Counted from the first letter of the stretch, positions 33,931 to 43,636 are shown. The stretch: 64,000 bases of DNA from Bin87 sp964502995 (GCA_964502995.1 CAZCZB010000007.1:18301-82300), one strand, 5' to 3'. Numbers and translations are program-made. Notes: a model not told the origin generated them from the letters alone.

Positions 33931-34695
33931 ATGCCACATAATTTCTGGATGATCAATTGCAACGAGCGGAACTTCGACATTACCCGTGAGCTTGGCTTTG
34001 CGCAGCAGGGCCTGAAGGCCGAATACCGTCGCAAGGTGCAGAGGGTCGAGCCGGGCGACCGGGTCATTTACTACGTTAGCGGGTCGCGCGTTTTCACCGC
34101 CACCGCCACCGTTACCAAGGGATACGAAGAGGTCAAATCTACTCCCTGGTTGAGAGAGGGAAAAACCGCGTGGCCCTATCTCATCGGCATCCAGCCCAAT
34201 GTGGTGCTGGAACCCGATAAATACATCGATGCCGGCCTCATCGCATACCGGCTTGAGTACCTGCGCAAATGGGCCCCTGAGGATTGGCACATGGCATTCC
34301 AGGGGAACCTGCACCTGCTGTCCAAGGGCGATTTTTTCCTGTTGGAATCCGAAATGCTGAAGTTGAGGGATGGCCGGGAAGCGGCGATACGCGAAATCGA
34401 GAGGCAACTGGCCGCCGAGACCGAGCGAGTGGGCGCCCTGCAAGAACGTCGTCGCCGCGCTGCCGAACGAGAAAACCCACGTCCCGCTCCCCGAGGACGC
34501 AATGGCCATGCTCCGGAACCGTCCAAAGCGCCGCCTGACGAGCCGGAACAACCGGCGGACACAGACGCCCCGCCCGCCAAAGCGCAAACTGCCGCGGGCC
34601 GCAACCGGCAGGGCAATCGGAACCGGCGCCATCGGAACGCCGGGCGAAATCGCAAGCCGGCCGCCGGCGCTCCTCCCAGGTTCGACAACGACTAG
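33931..34695 (+). CDS. EVE-domain protein with basic low-complexity tail
   Basis: EVE domains are PUA-like folds that can bind modified nucleic-acid bases. The domain fills residues 1-145: FWMINCNERNFDITRELGFA, the VEPGDRVIYYVSGSRVFTATATV core and HMAFQGNLHLLSKGDFFLLE. A short helical stretch rich in Glu and Arg follows, then about 80 residues rich in Arg, Asn, Pro and Gly (GRNRQGNRNRRHRNAGRNRK). The tail looks like a disordered nucleic-acid binder. ATG 33931 is the start; the open frame upstream has no similarity. It converges on queG with a 4-bp overlap at the ends. Confidence 0.85.
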   Translation: MPHNFWMINCNERNFDITRELGFAQQGLKAEYRRKVQRVEPGDRVIYYVSGSRVFTATATVTKGYEEVKSTPWLREGKTAWPYLIGIQPNVVLEPDKYIDAGLIAYRLEYLRKWAPEDWHMAFQGNLHLLSKGDFFLLESEMLKLRDGREAAIREIERQLAAETERVGALQERRRRAAERENPRPAPRGRNGHAPEPSKAPPDEPEQPADTDAPPAKAQTAAGRNRQGNRNRRHRNAGRNRKPAAGAPPRFDND

Positions 34696-35858
34696 GCCGC
34701 GTCGGCCAGGGCCCGGTCGATTTCAGCCAGCACGTCTGCGTCCGACTCGGTATTCGCCGCGTGCCGGAGAGCGTCGCCGGCCTGGGTTGTCCCGATGCGC
34801 CCCAACGCCCATGCCGCGTGCTGTTTGACCAACGGGTCCGCTGAGTTCAGGGCGCGTGTGAGCGCGGTTACCGTGGACGGTTCGGCCGCGTTGCCCAGGG
34901 CGACGCACGCATTTCGTTGCATCCCAATCCATTTGGCGCGCATGACCGGAGTTCCGGCGAACCGGTCGCGGAACTGAGCCTCGGTCATCTCCAGCAACTC
35001 CACCAAGTCAACCGAAGATAGGTCCTTGCGGCCGAAATTGGGATCTGACGTTGATACCGCTTTCCGGTTCACCGGGCAGACTTCCTGGCACAGGTCGCAC
35101 CCGAATATCCACGTCCCGATTCCCGCGCGCAGTTCATGCGGTATCACGCCGCGATGCTCGATGGTGAGATAACTGATGCACCGCCGGTTGTCCACCACGT
35201 AAGGCGCGACGATGGCATCGGTGGGACAAGCCGGGATGCAGCGCGTGCAGTTGCCGCACGATTTGGCCAGGGGAGCGTCGGGCGCGAGCGACAGGTTGGT
35301 GATGATCTGGCCCAAGAGGATCCATGAGCCATGAATCGGGTTCAGGATGTTGCCGTTCTTGCCAAACCATCCCAGGCCGGCGCGGGCGGCGGCAGCGCGG
35401 TCCAGCATCGGACCGTCATCAACGAACCAGCGGGCGGCGGGGGTATCGTCGTTGAATTGCAGTCCCGGATGCTCTCCCAGCGCGACAACGATACGTCTCA
35501 TGCGCCGTTTCATCACCCGATGGTAATCGCGCCCCCTGGCATATCTCGCTACCTTTCCTGATTTTGGGCCCGCAGGTTCTTCGGGACCGGGATAATAGGC
35601 CAGGCCCAGGGAAATGATAGATTTCGCGCCCGGCAGCAACTGTTCAGGGTCGGAGCCACGTTCAACCCTGGCTTTGGTGAACCAGGGAAGGCCGTCCATG
35701 AGTCCGCGTTCAATCCGGTCCAGGGTGGTGTCCCTGTCGTGCTGGAACTCTGCCGCATCCGACACCGCGACCAGGTCGAAGCCTGCCTCCCGCGCCAGAC
35801 TGTCGACCAACTGGCGCAGGGCAAGGGAGTCGCCGGATTTCAGTGCGGGGGCGCTCAC
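34692..35858 (-). CDS. queG: Epoxyqueuosine reductase QueG
   Basis: QueG removes the epoxide oxygen in the last step of queuosine formation on tRNA, using cobalamin and two 4Fe-4S clusters. The cluster motifs are CGNCTRCIPACPTDAI and CDLCQEVCPVNRK. Upstream are ISLGLAYYPGP and ARGRDYHRVMKRR. A C-terminal HEAT-like pair of repeats (NACVALGNAAEP, HAAWALGRIGTTQAGDAL) is typical of the longer form. The start is GTG 35858, which overlaps the stop of the upstream gene as GTGA; this gives 388 residues. Confidence 0.93.
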   Translation of the reverse strand: MSAPALKSGDSLALRQLVDSLAREAGFDLVAVSDAAEFQHDRDTTLDRIERGLMDGLPWFTKARVERGSDPEQLLPGAKSIISLGLAYYPGPEEPAGPKSGKVARYARGRDYHRVMKRRMRRIVVALGEHPGLQFNDDTPAARWFVDDGPMLDRAAAARAGLGWFGKNGNILNPIHGSWILLGQIITNLSLAPDAPLAKSCGNCTRCIPACPTDAIVAPYVVDNRRCISYLTIEHRGVIPHELRAGIGTWIFGCDLCQEVCPVNRKAVSTSDPNFGRKDLSSVDLVELLEMTEAQFRDRFAGTPVMRAKWIGMQRNACVALGNAAEPSTVTALTRALNSADPLVKQHAAWALGRIGTTQAGDALRHAANTESDADVLAEIDRALADAA

Positions 35859-36400
35859 AGGTTCTCGTGCTGATACCGGCCCGAGTATCCCAGGTCGGTG
35901 GCAGCAGTGAGCGGCAAGAAAACCATCTGGGCGATCCTGGCGTTGCGTTGCAGCAGGTATCCGGCTGGATGATGTACGACCAGCAGCGCCTGCGACCTGC
36001 CGTGATAGCCGGCGTCCCACACGGCGGTATGGATTGATACGGCGGAACGGAGCAGGCTGGATCGAGGTCGCACCAGCGCCATGAGGTCCAGCGGGAGATT
36101 GACCGTTTCGTTGAATGTGATCAGGTATGAACCGGACTCAAGGCGCGTCCAGCCGCCATCATCAACGGCGACTCTCTCCGCTTCCGGCAGCAACCGGTCA
36201 TCATCGCCGGCTCCCATGCGGCCGGGTCCGGATCCTCCGGAAAAAGCTGCAATCGACTCGACGGTCAGATCGAAACCATTTGGTTGCAGTTGTAGGGCGA
36301 GGTCAACGCAGCCCGTCAACAAGGGCGGGTCGGCATCGAGCAACGCGGCAATGGCAGCGCGATTGAGTGGTCCTGCGCCGTGGGCCTGTGTGCTTGTCAT
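35855..36400 (-). CDS. dCTP deaminase/dUTPase-family nucleotide hydrolase
   Basis: These trimeric enzymes keep uracil out of DNA by cleaving dUTP or deaminating dCTP. The 181-residue protein has the family blocks ALVRPRSSLLRSAVSIHTAVWDAGYHGR, NARIAQMVFLPL and the C-terminal LGYSGRYQHE, which closes over the nucleotide. Whether it is a dUTPase, a dCTP deaminase or bifunctional cannot be decided by eye. It is translationally coupled to queG by the GTGA overlap. Confidence 0.85.
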   Translation of the reverse strand: MTSTQAHGAGPLNRAAIAALLDADPPLLTGCVDLALQLQPNGFDLTVESIAAFSGGSGPGRMGAGDDDRLLPEAERVAVDDGGWTRLESGSYLITFNETVNLPLDLMALVRPRSSLLRSAVSIHTAVWDAGYHGRSQALLVVHHPAGYLLQRNARIAQMVFLPLTAATDLGYSGRYQHENL

Positions 36401-36415
36401 ACCACTTGCAACAAA

Positions 36416-36453
36416 TCGGCCCGCCGCTGCCGGTGGGGCGCGCGACGGGCCGA
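36416..36453 (-). terminator. Candidate groEL terminator
   Basis: On the minus strand TCGGCCCG and CGGGCCGA form an 8-bp stem around a long GC-rich loop, followed by a weak TTTGTT run. It lies just after the groEL stop and before the dUTPase-like gene. Confidence 0.45.
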
Positions 36454-36471
36454 CGAGAAATCCCGATCTGA

Positions 36472-38097
<1,626 letters not shown>

Positions 38098-38188
38098 CGA
38101 TGGAATCCTCCGTCCCAGAAAAATGGAATCACGAAATCCGCAAAACCATGACGGCAAACCCGTTACACTGGCGGGAAAATCGCGGGGT

Positions 38189-38229
38189 ACTTGCACAGTA
38201 ATTGTCTGCAAGTGGGTTCAAATTGTCAA
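38189..38229 (-). promoter_or_regulatory. groEL promoter with a palindrome over the -10
   Basis: On the minus strand TTGACA (38224-38229), a 17-bp spacer and GACAAT (38201-38206) form the promoter. A perfect 7-bp inverted repeat, ACTTGCA-N11-TGCAAGT (38189-38213), encloses the -10. It is not the CIRCE element bound by HrcA. Confidence 0.65.
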
Positions 38230-38381
38230 CAGACGCGGCCGCGAATTGCGCGAACCCACCGGCACGGCGACATTTCGGGCATGATTGGCCGATGCGCGGA
38301 TACCGGGCCGCTTTCCGCCTGTGAACCGAGCGGGTTGCCGGACTGTGGAAACGATGCGCAGGAAGCGCGAAATCGTCACAG

Positions 38382-38410
38382 ATGACAACCTGCCGCAACT
38401 TTGATAACAT
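38382..38410 (+). promoter_or_regulatory. rpsT promoter
   Basis: ATGACA, 17-bp spacer, TAACAT, with the predicted start about 30 nt ahead of the rpsT GTG. It diverges from the groEL promoter. Confidence 0.55.
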
Positions 38411-38445
38411 GACCATCCTAATTCCAACCCACCAAGGAGTTTCCC

Positions 38446-38697
38446 GTGCCCGCCGCCAAGGCTCACCGACAATCCGTAAAACGCAACACCCGCAACATGA
38501 GCGTGCGCCGCGCTACCCGAACCGCCATTGGACAGGCGCGCCGCGCGATTGCCTCCGGCGAGCCGGATTCGGCAGAAACCGTCCGCAAGGCGATGAGCAT
38601 GTTGGACATAGCAGCCAGGAAAGGTGTTCTGCACAAGAACAACGCTTCCCGGCGAAAAGCGCGGTTGGCAGCAGCGCTTAACAGCGCCCAATCCTAG
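38446..38697 (+). CDS. rpsT: 30S ribosomal protein S20
   Basis: S20 is a helical protein of the 30S body. The 83 residues begin MPAAKAHRQSVKRNTRNMSVRR from a GTG at 38446 with AAGGAG at good distance. The helix-rich, Lys/Arg/Ala composition and the block MLDIAARKGVLHKNNASRRKARL are diagnostic. It is a single-gene unit: it has its own promoter and is followed by a strong terminator. Confidence 0.96.
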   Translation: MPAAKAHRQSVKRNTRNMSVRRATRTAIGQARRAIASGEPDSAETVRKAMSMLDIAARKGVLHKNNASRRKARLAAALNSAQS

Positions 38698-38724
38698 TAG
38701 CAACGGTTCATAATGCCAATATCC

Positions 38725-38755
38725 AGGCCGAGATTCACGTCTCGGCCTGTTTTTT
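38725..38755 (+). terminator. rpsT terminator
   Basis: AGGCCGAGA and TCTCGGCCT form a perfect 9-bp stem around a 6-nt loop, followed by G and six T residues. Confidence 0.93.
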
Positions 38756-38834
38756 GTCCGGGCAGTTCCGCGCCATCACGCCAACGCTGAACCAGATCGA
38801 TCGCGCGTTCGACGATTTTCGTGACGTGTTCGCG

Positions 38835-38877
38835 TTGACAACGCTACACATAACAAATAATATGTTCGTAAAGAACA
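38835..38877 (+). promoter_or_regulatory. lexA promoter and candidate operator
   Basis: TTGACA (38835-38840), 17-bp spacer, TAATAT (38858-38863). The perfect inverted repeat TGTTC-GTAAA-GAACA (38863-38877) begins at the last base of the -10 and covers the start site, a good place for autorepression. A further palindrome, GCGTTG-A-CAACGC, overlaps the -35. Confidence 0.7.
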
Positions 38878-38924
38878 AAGATTCCGCACAGCGGAACTAA
38901 ATTGGCTGCCGGAGGTAAACGCGA

Positions 38925-39578
38925 ATGACGCCCAAAAAACAATTGAGGCCGCGCCAGCGGAGAATGCTCGACTACATCGAGCATTTCATCGAGGAAAACG
39001 GTATGCCTCCCACTGTCAGGGACATTCAAAAAGGTTGCGAAATCAGCAGCACCTCCGTTGTGGACTATAACTTGAGGCTGATGGAGCGGGATGGTTACAT
39101 CAAGCGTCGCTCGGAAATCGCCAGGGGCATCGAGCTATTGGACGACACCGGTCAACCCGCCATTGCCGGCGCCGTGCGTGTGCAGATTGTCGGACCCATC
39201 GCCGCGGGTGAACCGATTCCCGCATTCTCATCCGAAGGCGCCGCTGCTGCCGCCGAGTTCGATATCGTAGAAGTGCGGCCCGAACTGAAGAAAAAACACG
39301 GTACGCTCTACGCGCTGGCGGTAAAAGGCACGTCAATGATCGATGCGTTGATCGACGATGGTGACGTGGTGGTAATCACGCCGGCCAACACCGCCAGGAA
39401 TGGCGAGATGGTGGTGGCCTGGCTGAAAGAGGAGGAGGAAGCCACCCTCAAGAAGTTCTACCGCGAAGGGAGCCAGATACGGTTGCAGCCGGCCAACAGC
39501 ACGATGGACCCCATCTATGCCTCAGCCGAAAACGTGGAGGTGCGCGGTCGGGTGGTGGAAGTGATCCGGCAGTTCTGA
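38925..39578 (+). CDS. lexA: SOS repressor LexA
   Basis: LexA represses DNA-damage genes and cleaves itself when RecA filaments form. The N-terminal winged helix reads RQRRMLDYIEHFIEENGMPPTVRDI with recognition helix SSTSVVDYNLRLMERDGYI. The cleavage site is Ala-Gly in VGPIAAGEPIPA. The protease domain has the catalytic Ser in VKGTSMIDALIDDGD and the Lys in ATLKKFYREG. A length of 217 residues is normal. It is a single gene with its own promoter and terminator. Confidence 0.96.
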   Translation: MTPKKQLRPRQRRMLDYIEHFIEENGMPPTVRDIQKGCEISSTSVVDYNLRLMERDGYIKRRSEIARGIELLDDTGQPAIAGAVRVQIVGPIAAGEPIPAFSSEGAAAAAEFDIVEVRPELKKKHGTLYALAVKGTSMIDALIDDGDVVVITPANTARNGEMVVAWLKEEEEATLKKFYREGSQIRLQPANSTMDPIYASAENVEVRGRVVEVIRQF

Positions 39579-39602
39579 GATCGACCGGATTCGGACCATG
39601 CT

Positions 39603-39634
39603 GGGCGCGCCTGTGAACCTGGGCGCGCCCTTTT
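39603..39634 (+). terminator. lexA terminator
   Basis: GGGCGCGCC and GGCGCGCCC form a perfect 9-bp stem with a 10-nt loop, followed by TTTT. It lies between lexA and the convergent small membrane-protein gene. Confidence 0.88.
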
Positions 39635-39645
39635 GTTGCGGTGGC

Positions 39646-39957
39646 TTAGTTGCGGCTGTTGGCCAGCGCGCCATAGGTGGCGACGACGAACGGCACACAA
39701 TATGTCAGCGGGATTTTCCAGGCAAGCGCGGCGGCCAATTGGCCCGATACTATAGCGTCGCCCTGGTTCAACGCAGTCAAAGCGGTTCCCACCACCACGC
39801 TTGCTACCAATGATCGTTTCAACATTGGCCGGTGCAGGATAGCGCACCGGAAGCACTTGAGGGCGCCAACCCTGCATCCTCTGGGCCGAAAGGTATAACT
39901 GCCTCTTCCGACGGTGGGCACGGAACAACGTTGGCAACGGGGATTGTATTCACACAT
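39646..39957 (-). CDS. NrtS-like small membrane protein with Cys-rich N-terminus
   Basis: The C-terminal 59 residues have two hydrophobic helices with the pattern of NrtS-type proteins (VVVGTALTALNQGDAIVSG and WKIPLTYCVPFVVATYGAL), a family linked to nitrate/nitrite transport in cyanobacteria. Upstream in frame, MCEYNPRCQRC and LKCFRCAILH supply paired CxxC-type motifs that could bind zinc. The ATG at 39957 overlaps the truB stop as TGATG, which supports the long 103-residue form over an internal ATG at 39825. It closes the nusA-truB operon, whose relation to nitrate is unclear. Family assignment is moderate. Confidence 0.65.
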   Translation of the reverse strand: MCEYNPRCQRCSVPTVGRGSYTFRPRGCRVGALKCFRCAILHRPMLKRSLVASVVVGTALTALNQGDAIVSGQLAAALAWKIPLTYCVPFVVATYGALANSRN

Positions 39958-40952
39958 CAGTTGGGCTCCCGGTATAGTCGATCGCCCGCCGGTCGGCTCG
40001 ATCCGGGTGAATAAGGGGAGGGAGTATCGTTGCGAAACACTTTGGTCGGCTGCCAACGGCCATCGTCCGGTTTGTACGAGAGGAGCGCCAGAAAAACGCC
40101 GTTCTCGTTATACGCGCGGATTTGCCCTTCATGGGCGCCGCCGGCGCGCGGTCGCGCCGCCTCGATCGGCTGACCGTTGCCGATCGCCCTCTCCTCGGCT
40201 GGGGACAGCGCTATCGCCGGAATGTTGCGCAAAGCCCAATCGACCGGATGCAATGCTGCGCGCCATAATGCGCTCACGGCGGACTGTTCCAGGTCTTCCA
40301 GGCTTACACTGTCCTCGATTTTGAACTCACCGCATGACAGTCGGCTCAAACTCGTGACATATCCGCCGCAGCCGAGCGCCATGCCCAGGTCGTGGGCGAT
40401 GGAACGCAGGTAGGTGCCTCGGCCACAATCTACGGTCAGAGTCAAGTGTGGCATCGCGATTTCGTCGATGCTGATGGCGTACACCTGGACCTGGCGCGAT
40501 TTGCGTGCGATTTCCTGGCCCGACCTGGCAAGCTCATACAAACGTCGCCCATCGACCTTGATCGCACTGTACATGGGCGGAACCTGGTCGATCAATCCTA
40601 CGAAATTGACCAGCTCCGCGGCGATGTCGCTTCGCGTGATGTGGGAAGGATCGGTCTGTTCTGTGATGGTGCCTTCCGCATCATAAGTGGCGCTGGACGC
40701 CCCCAGCCTGAGCGTCATCCGGTATCTCTTGCGGCCGGCAACCACCTGTTCCATGAGTCGGGTGCCCTGACCGAAGCAGATGGGCAATACTCCCTCCGCC
40801 AGCGGATCAATGGTGCCGGCGTGGCCAACCTTCTTGCGTTGCCCGGTTATCCTCTTGACGCGACGGAGAGCCTCCATCGACGTGATTCCCACCGGCTTGT
40901 TGAGGTTCAAGAAGCCGTTGACGGCGGATCGGTCTTCGTGATGGTTCCCCAT
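39957..40952 (-). CDS. truB: tRNA pseudouridine-55 synthase
   Basis: TruB makes pseudouridine 55 in the T loop of tRNAs. The 331 residues contain GFLNLNKPVGITSMEALRRV, the catalytic-Asp motif GHAGTIDPLAEGVLP, YSAIKVDGRRLYELAR and CGRGTYLRSIAHDLG. A C-terminal domain of about 100 residues ends in a polar tail. ATG 40952 is preferred; a GTG lies at 40961. It follows rbfA, the standard order. Confidence 0.96.
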   Translation of the reverse strand: MGNHHEDRSAVNGFLNLNKPVGITSMEALRRVKRITGQRKKVGHAGTIDPLAEGVLPICFGQGTRLMEQVVAGRKRYRMTLRLGASSATYDAEGTITEQTDPSHITRSDIAAELVNFVGLIDQVPPMYSAIKVDGRRLYELARSGQEIARKSRQVQVYAISIDEIAMPHLTLTVDCGRGTYLRSIAHDLGMALGCGGYVTSLSRLSCGEFKIEDSVSLEDLEQSAVSALWRAALHPVDWALRNIPAIALSPAEERAIGNGQPIEAARPRAGGAHEGQIRAYNENGVFLALLSYKPDDGRWQPTKVFRNDTPSPYSPGSSRPAGDRLYREPN

Positions 40953-40979
40953 CGTCAGCACTCAGCGTGGCGAACGGAG

Positions 40980-41351
40980 TCAGCGGTGCTCAGCGGGAGC
41001 GTCCGGTATGGCCAGGCCGTCGATCATCTCCAGCAGGCGTTCGGCTTCCTGCATCTCGTCGTCCAGCATGAAGCGCAGGAACGGCACATATCGGAGCGAC
41101 ACGCGATCGCGCAACTCCCGCCGCAGGTAGGTGGCCGACGACTGGATGCCGGCAATCGCTTCCTGCCGGATCGCCGAGTTGCCCATAACGCTGACATACA
41201 CCCGCGCCGTGCGCAGGTCGGGGGCGGTCTGGACGCGCGTGATGGTTATTATCCCCTTGAGCCTGGGGTCGTTGACCTGCGATGCGATGAGATTGGAAAT
41301 CTCCTGCCGCAGCACCCCGTTGACCCGTTCGATACGACGACGGTCCGCCAT
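40980..41351 (-). CDS. rbfA: Ribosome-binding factor A
   Basis: RbfA is a KH-domain 30S maturation factor. The 123-residue protein starts MADRRRIERVNGVLRQEISNLI and has VNDPRLKGIITITRVQTAPDL and RYVPFLRFMLDDEMQEAERLLEMI in blocks. GAGG stands 5 nt before ATG 41351. It lies between infB and truB, separated from infB by about 100 bp that hold a perfect 15-bp hairpin. Confidence 0.95.
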   Translation of the reverse strand: MADRRRIERVNGVLRQEISNLIASQVNDPRLKGIITITRVQTAPDLRTARVYVSVMGNSAIRQEAIAGIQSSATYLRRELRDRVSLRYVPFLRFMLDDEMQEAERLLEMIDGLAIPDAPAEHR

Positions 41352-41370
41352 GTGTACCTCGCCCAATGAT

Positions 41371-41403
41371 CCGCGTCATCCCGGTCCCACCGGGATGACG
41401 CGG
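41371..41403. repeat. Perfect 15-bp hairpin between infB and rbfA
   Basis: CCGCGTCATCCCGGT and ACCGGGATGACGCGG are exact reverse complements separated by CCC. There is no T-run on either side. It could be a REP-type mobile palindrome or an RNase-processing or mRNA-stability element. Confidence 0.7.
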
Positions 41404-41453
41404 AAGTGAATTCTGCCAGCGATGCGTCGCCCTGCCTGCTCGCTGCCCGGTTG

Positions 41454-43250
41454 CTAGTTGACCCTTTCCATGCGGAATGAAACGATGACGTCGCCTTCCT
41501 CGAAATCGTTGTGATCCTCCAGCACGATGCCGCATTCGGTGCCGGCGGTGGCCTGGTTGACTTCGTCGCGGAAGTGCCTGAGGCTGGCGATCCCGGTTTC
41601 AAACAATTCGTCGTCTTCGCGCATAACGCGTACCGAACCCTGGCGCGTGATACGGCCGTCCAGCACACGGCAACCGGCGATGCGGAGACCGCGGCGACCC
41701 GGGAATATCTCACGAATTTCGGCGCGACCGATTACGACCTCCTCGAATTCCGGCTCCAACATCCCGTGCAACGCTTGCTCCACGTCCTCCAGCAGGCGGT
41801 AGATGATCTGGTACTCGCGGACCTCCACACCAAGCCGTTCGGCCGTGCGCTCTGCCCCGATTTCGAACCCCACGTTGAATGCCAGAACGATCCCCTGTGA
41901 TGCAGAGGCCAACTGTACGTCCGAGTCGCTCACCGCGCCGGAACCCGAGTAGATGACCCGCGCCTTTACGTCGCCTTCGGAGAGTTTTTCAACCGACTGT
42001 ACGATGGCTTCAACGCTGCCCTGCACGTCCGCTTTCAGTACAAGGACCAACTCCTTGACGTCCCCGGCGTCGATCTGCTTGACCACGCTGTCCAATGTCA
42101 ACACGGTGTCCATATTGCCGGTGGTCGGCCGCTGCCCGTGCCGGGTGGCGGTCTGGCGTGCTGTGCGTTCGTTGGGGACGACCTTCAGAATATCGCCCGC
42201 TTCCGGAGTGGCGTTGAGGCCGATCACGACGCCCGGCGATCCGGGGGTGATGGTCTGGATCGTTTCGCCATGCTCGTTGGTAATGGCCCTGACTCTTCCC
42301 CAGGCTCCGCCCGCGACGATGTGATCGCCAACCTTGAGGGTGCCTGATTGAATCAGCACCGTCACCGACGGACCCCGCCGACGGTCCAGGGTGGCCTCCA
42401 CTATCACGCCCGCAGCTTCCCGGTTGGGGTTCGCTTTGAGTTCCAAGATTTCGGACAACACCGAAAGGTTTTCCAGCAGATCATCGACGCCGTCGCCGGT
42501 TTGAGCGGACACCGGCACGGCGATGACATCGCCTCCCCATTCTTCTACCAGCAGATTGCGTTCGCTGAGTTGCCGCTTGACCACATCAGGCTGAGCGCCG
42601 GGCAGGTCCATCTTGTTGATTGCAACTACAATCGGGACCTCGGCAGCCTTGGCATGATTGATAGCCTCGTCGGTCTGGGGCATGATGCCGTCATCGGCCG
42701 CCACCACCAACACGGCTATGTCCGTAACCCTGGCTCCCCGGGAGCGAATCGCGGTGAAGGCCGCATGGCCCGGTGTATCCAGAAAAGTGATCGGCGAGCC
42801 ATTGGGCGCTACCTGGTAGGCGCCGATGTGCTGCGTAATTCCGCCGGCCTCTTTTTCAACCACCGAGGTTTTGCGGATATAGTCCAGCAGGCTCGTTTTG
42901 CCGTGGTCAACGTGGCCCAGAATGGTGATGACGGGCGGGCGGTTTTCGAGCAGCGCCTCGTCTTCACTGGATTCAGTGGCGGTAATCGCGGCAGTGTCTT
43001 CGGCTGCTTCCGCCAGGCGCGTCCTCACTCCATACGCGGCGGCGGCCACGGTTGCCACCTGATGGTCAACCGCCTGGTTGACTGCGACCATGATTCCGTG
43101 GCGCATCAATTGTTTGATGACATCCACCGGGGTTTGGTCGAGAAGTTCGGCCAGTTCCTTGACGGTCAGGGTTTCCGGCAGAACAAGGACCCGATTGCTG
43201 CTCCGGCGCGATTCTCCGCGCCGTCCTCGTCTGGTGCTCTGTGTTGTCAT
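41454..43250 (-). CDS. infB: Translation initiation factor IF-2 (short form)
   Basis: IF-2 delivers initiator fMet-tRNA to the 30S subunit. G motifs are clear: GHVDHGKTSLLDYI, DTPGHAAFTAIRSRGA, NKMDLPGA. C-terminal domains end GCRVLDGRITRQGSVRV and DEVNQATAGTECGIVLE. At 598 residues it lacks most of the long variable N-terminal region of Proteobacteria and starts with a short basic stretch (MTTQSTRRGRRGESRRSSNR). AGGAGG stands 8 nt ahead of ATG 43250. Confidence 0.97.
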   Translation of the reverse strand: MTTQSTRRGRRGESRRSSNRVLVLPETLTVKELAELLDQTPVDVIKQLMRHGIMVAVNQAVDHQVATVAAAAYGVRTRLAEAAEDTAAITATESSEDEALLENRPPVITILGHVDHGKTSLLDYIRKTSVVEKEAGGITQHIGAYQVAPNGSPITFLDTPGHAAFTAIRSRGARVTDIAVLVVAADDGIMPQTDEAINHAKAAEVPIVVAINKMDLPGAQPDVVKRQLSERNLLVEEWGGDVIAVPVSAQTGDGVDDLLENLSVLSEILELKANPNREAAGVIVEATLDRRRGPSVTVLIQSGTLKVGDHIVAGGAWGRVRAITNEHGETIQTITPGSPGVVIGLNATPEAGDILKVVPNERTARQTATRHGQRPTTGNMDTVLTLDSVVKQIDAGDVKELVLVLKADVQGSVEAIVQSVEKLSEGDVKARVIYSGSGAVSDSDVQLASASQGIVLAFNVGFEIGAERTAERLGVEVREYQIIYRLLEDVEQALHGMLEPEFEEVVIGRAEIREIFPGRRGLRIAGCRVLDGRITRQGSVRVMREDDELFETGIASLRHFRDEVNQATAGTECGIVLEDHNDFEEGDVIVSFRMERVN

Positions 43251-43300
43251 ATATGCCACCTCCTCGCGCGGAGCGTCCACCTGCGCTGTTTGCACGCAGG

Positions 43301-43636
43301 TTAGGCCCGGTCGGTTGACACGGACTCAAGCGCTTCGCCTGTTCCGGCGTACGATTCATCGGACGTTGCCATCTCGATGAAATAATTCTTCAATGCTTCC
43401 AGGTCTGCCGAGGCGACGGGCCCTCGAAAACTGCGTTCCAACGCCCGGCGCGCCACAGCCTGTTCCCAACAATTGGCGCGGTTGCAGAGATATGCGCCCC
43501 GGCCGTTGCTCCGTCCGGTGGGATCGGGGAACACCGAACCGTCGCTGGTGCGCACAATCCGAACGAACCCGCCCTTCGGACCTTTCAGTCCGCAGGCTAT
43601 GCAGGTGCGTTCCGGGATTTGCCGCTTGCGGGGAAT
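43301..43636 (-). CDS. ylxR: YlxR family RNA-binding protein, apparent ATT start
   Basis: YlxR (DUF448) is a small nucleic-acid-binding protein encoded between nusA and infB; in Bacillus it affects transcription and RNase P. The conserved block RKRQIPERTCIACG, then GGFVRIVRTSDGSVFPDPTG and GRGAYLC is complete. The first ordinary start (GTG 43555) would delete the CxxC motif. Upstream of the motif the frame runs back to an in-frame TAA (43640-43642) with no ATG, GTG or TTG; ATT 43636 would give PRKRQIPERTC directly after the initiator, which is the normal family N-terminus. I therefore call 111 residues from ATT. Confidence 0.75.
   Translation of the reverse strand: MPRKRQIPERTCIACGLKGPKGGFVRIVRTSDGSVFPDPTGRSNGRGAYLCNRANCWEQAVARRALERSFRGPVASADLEALKNYFIEMATSDESYAGTGEALESVSTDRA

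Noticed and set aside
38098..38230. CIRCE element expected at groEL
   Set aside because: No TTAGCACTC-N9-GAGTGCTAA or close variant is present; the dyad seen is different.
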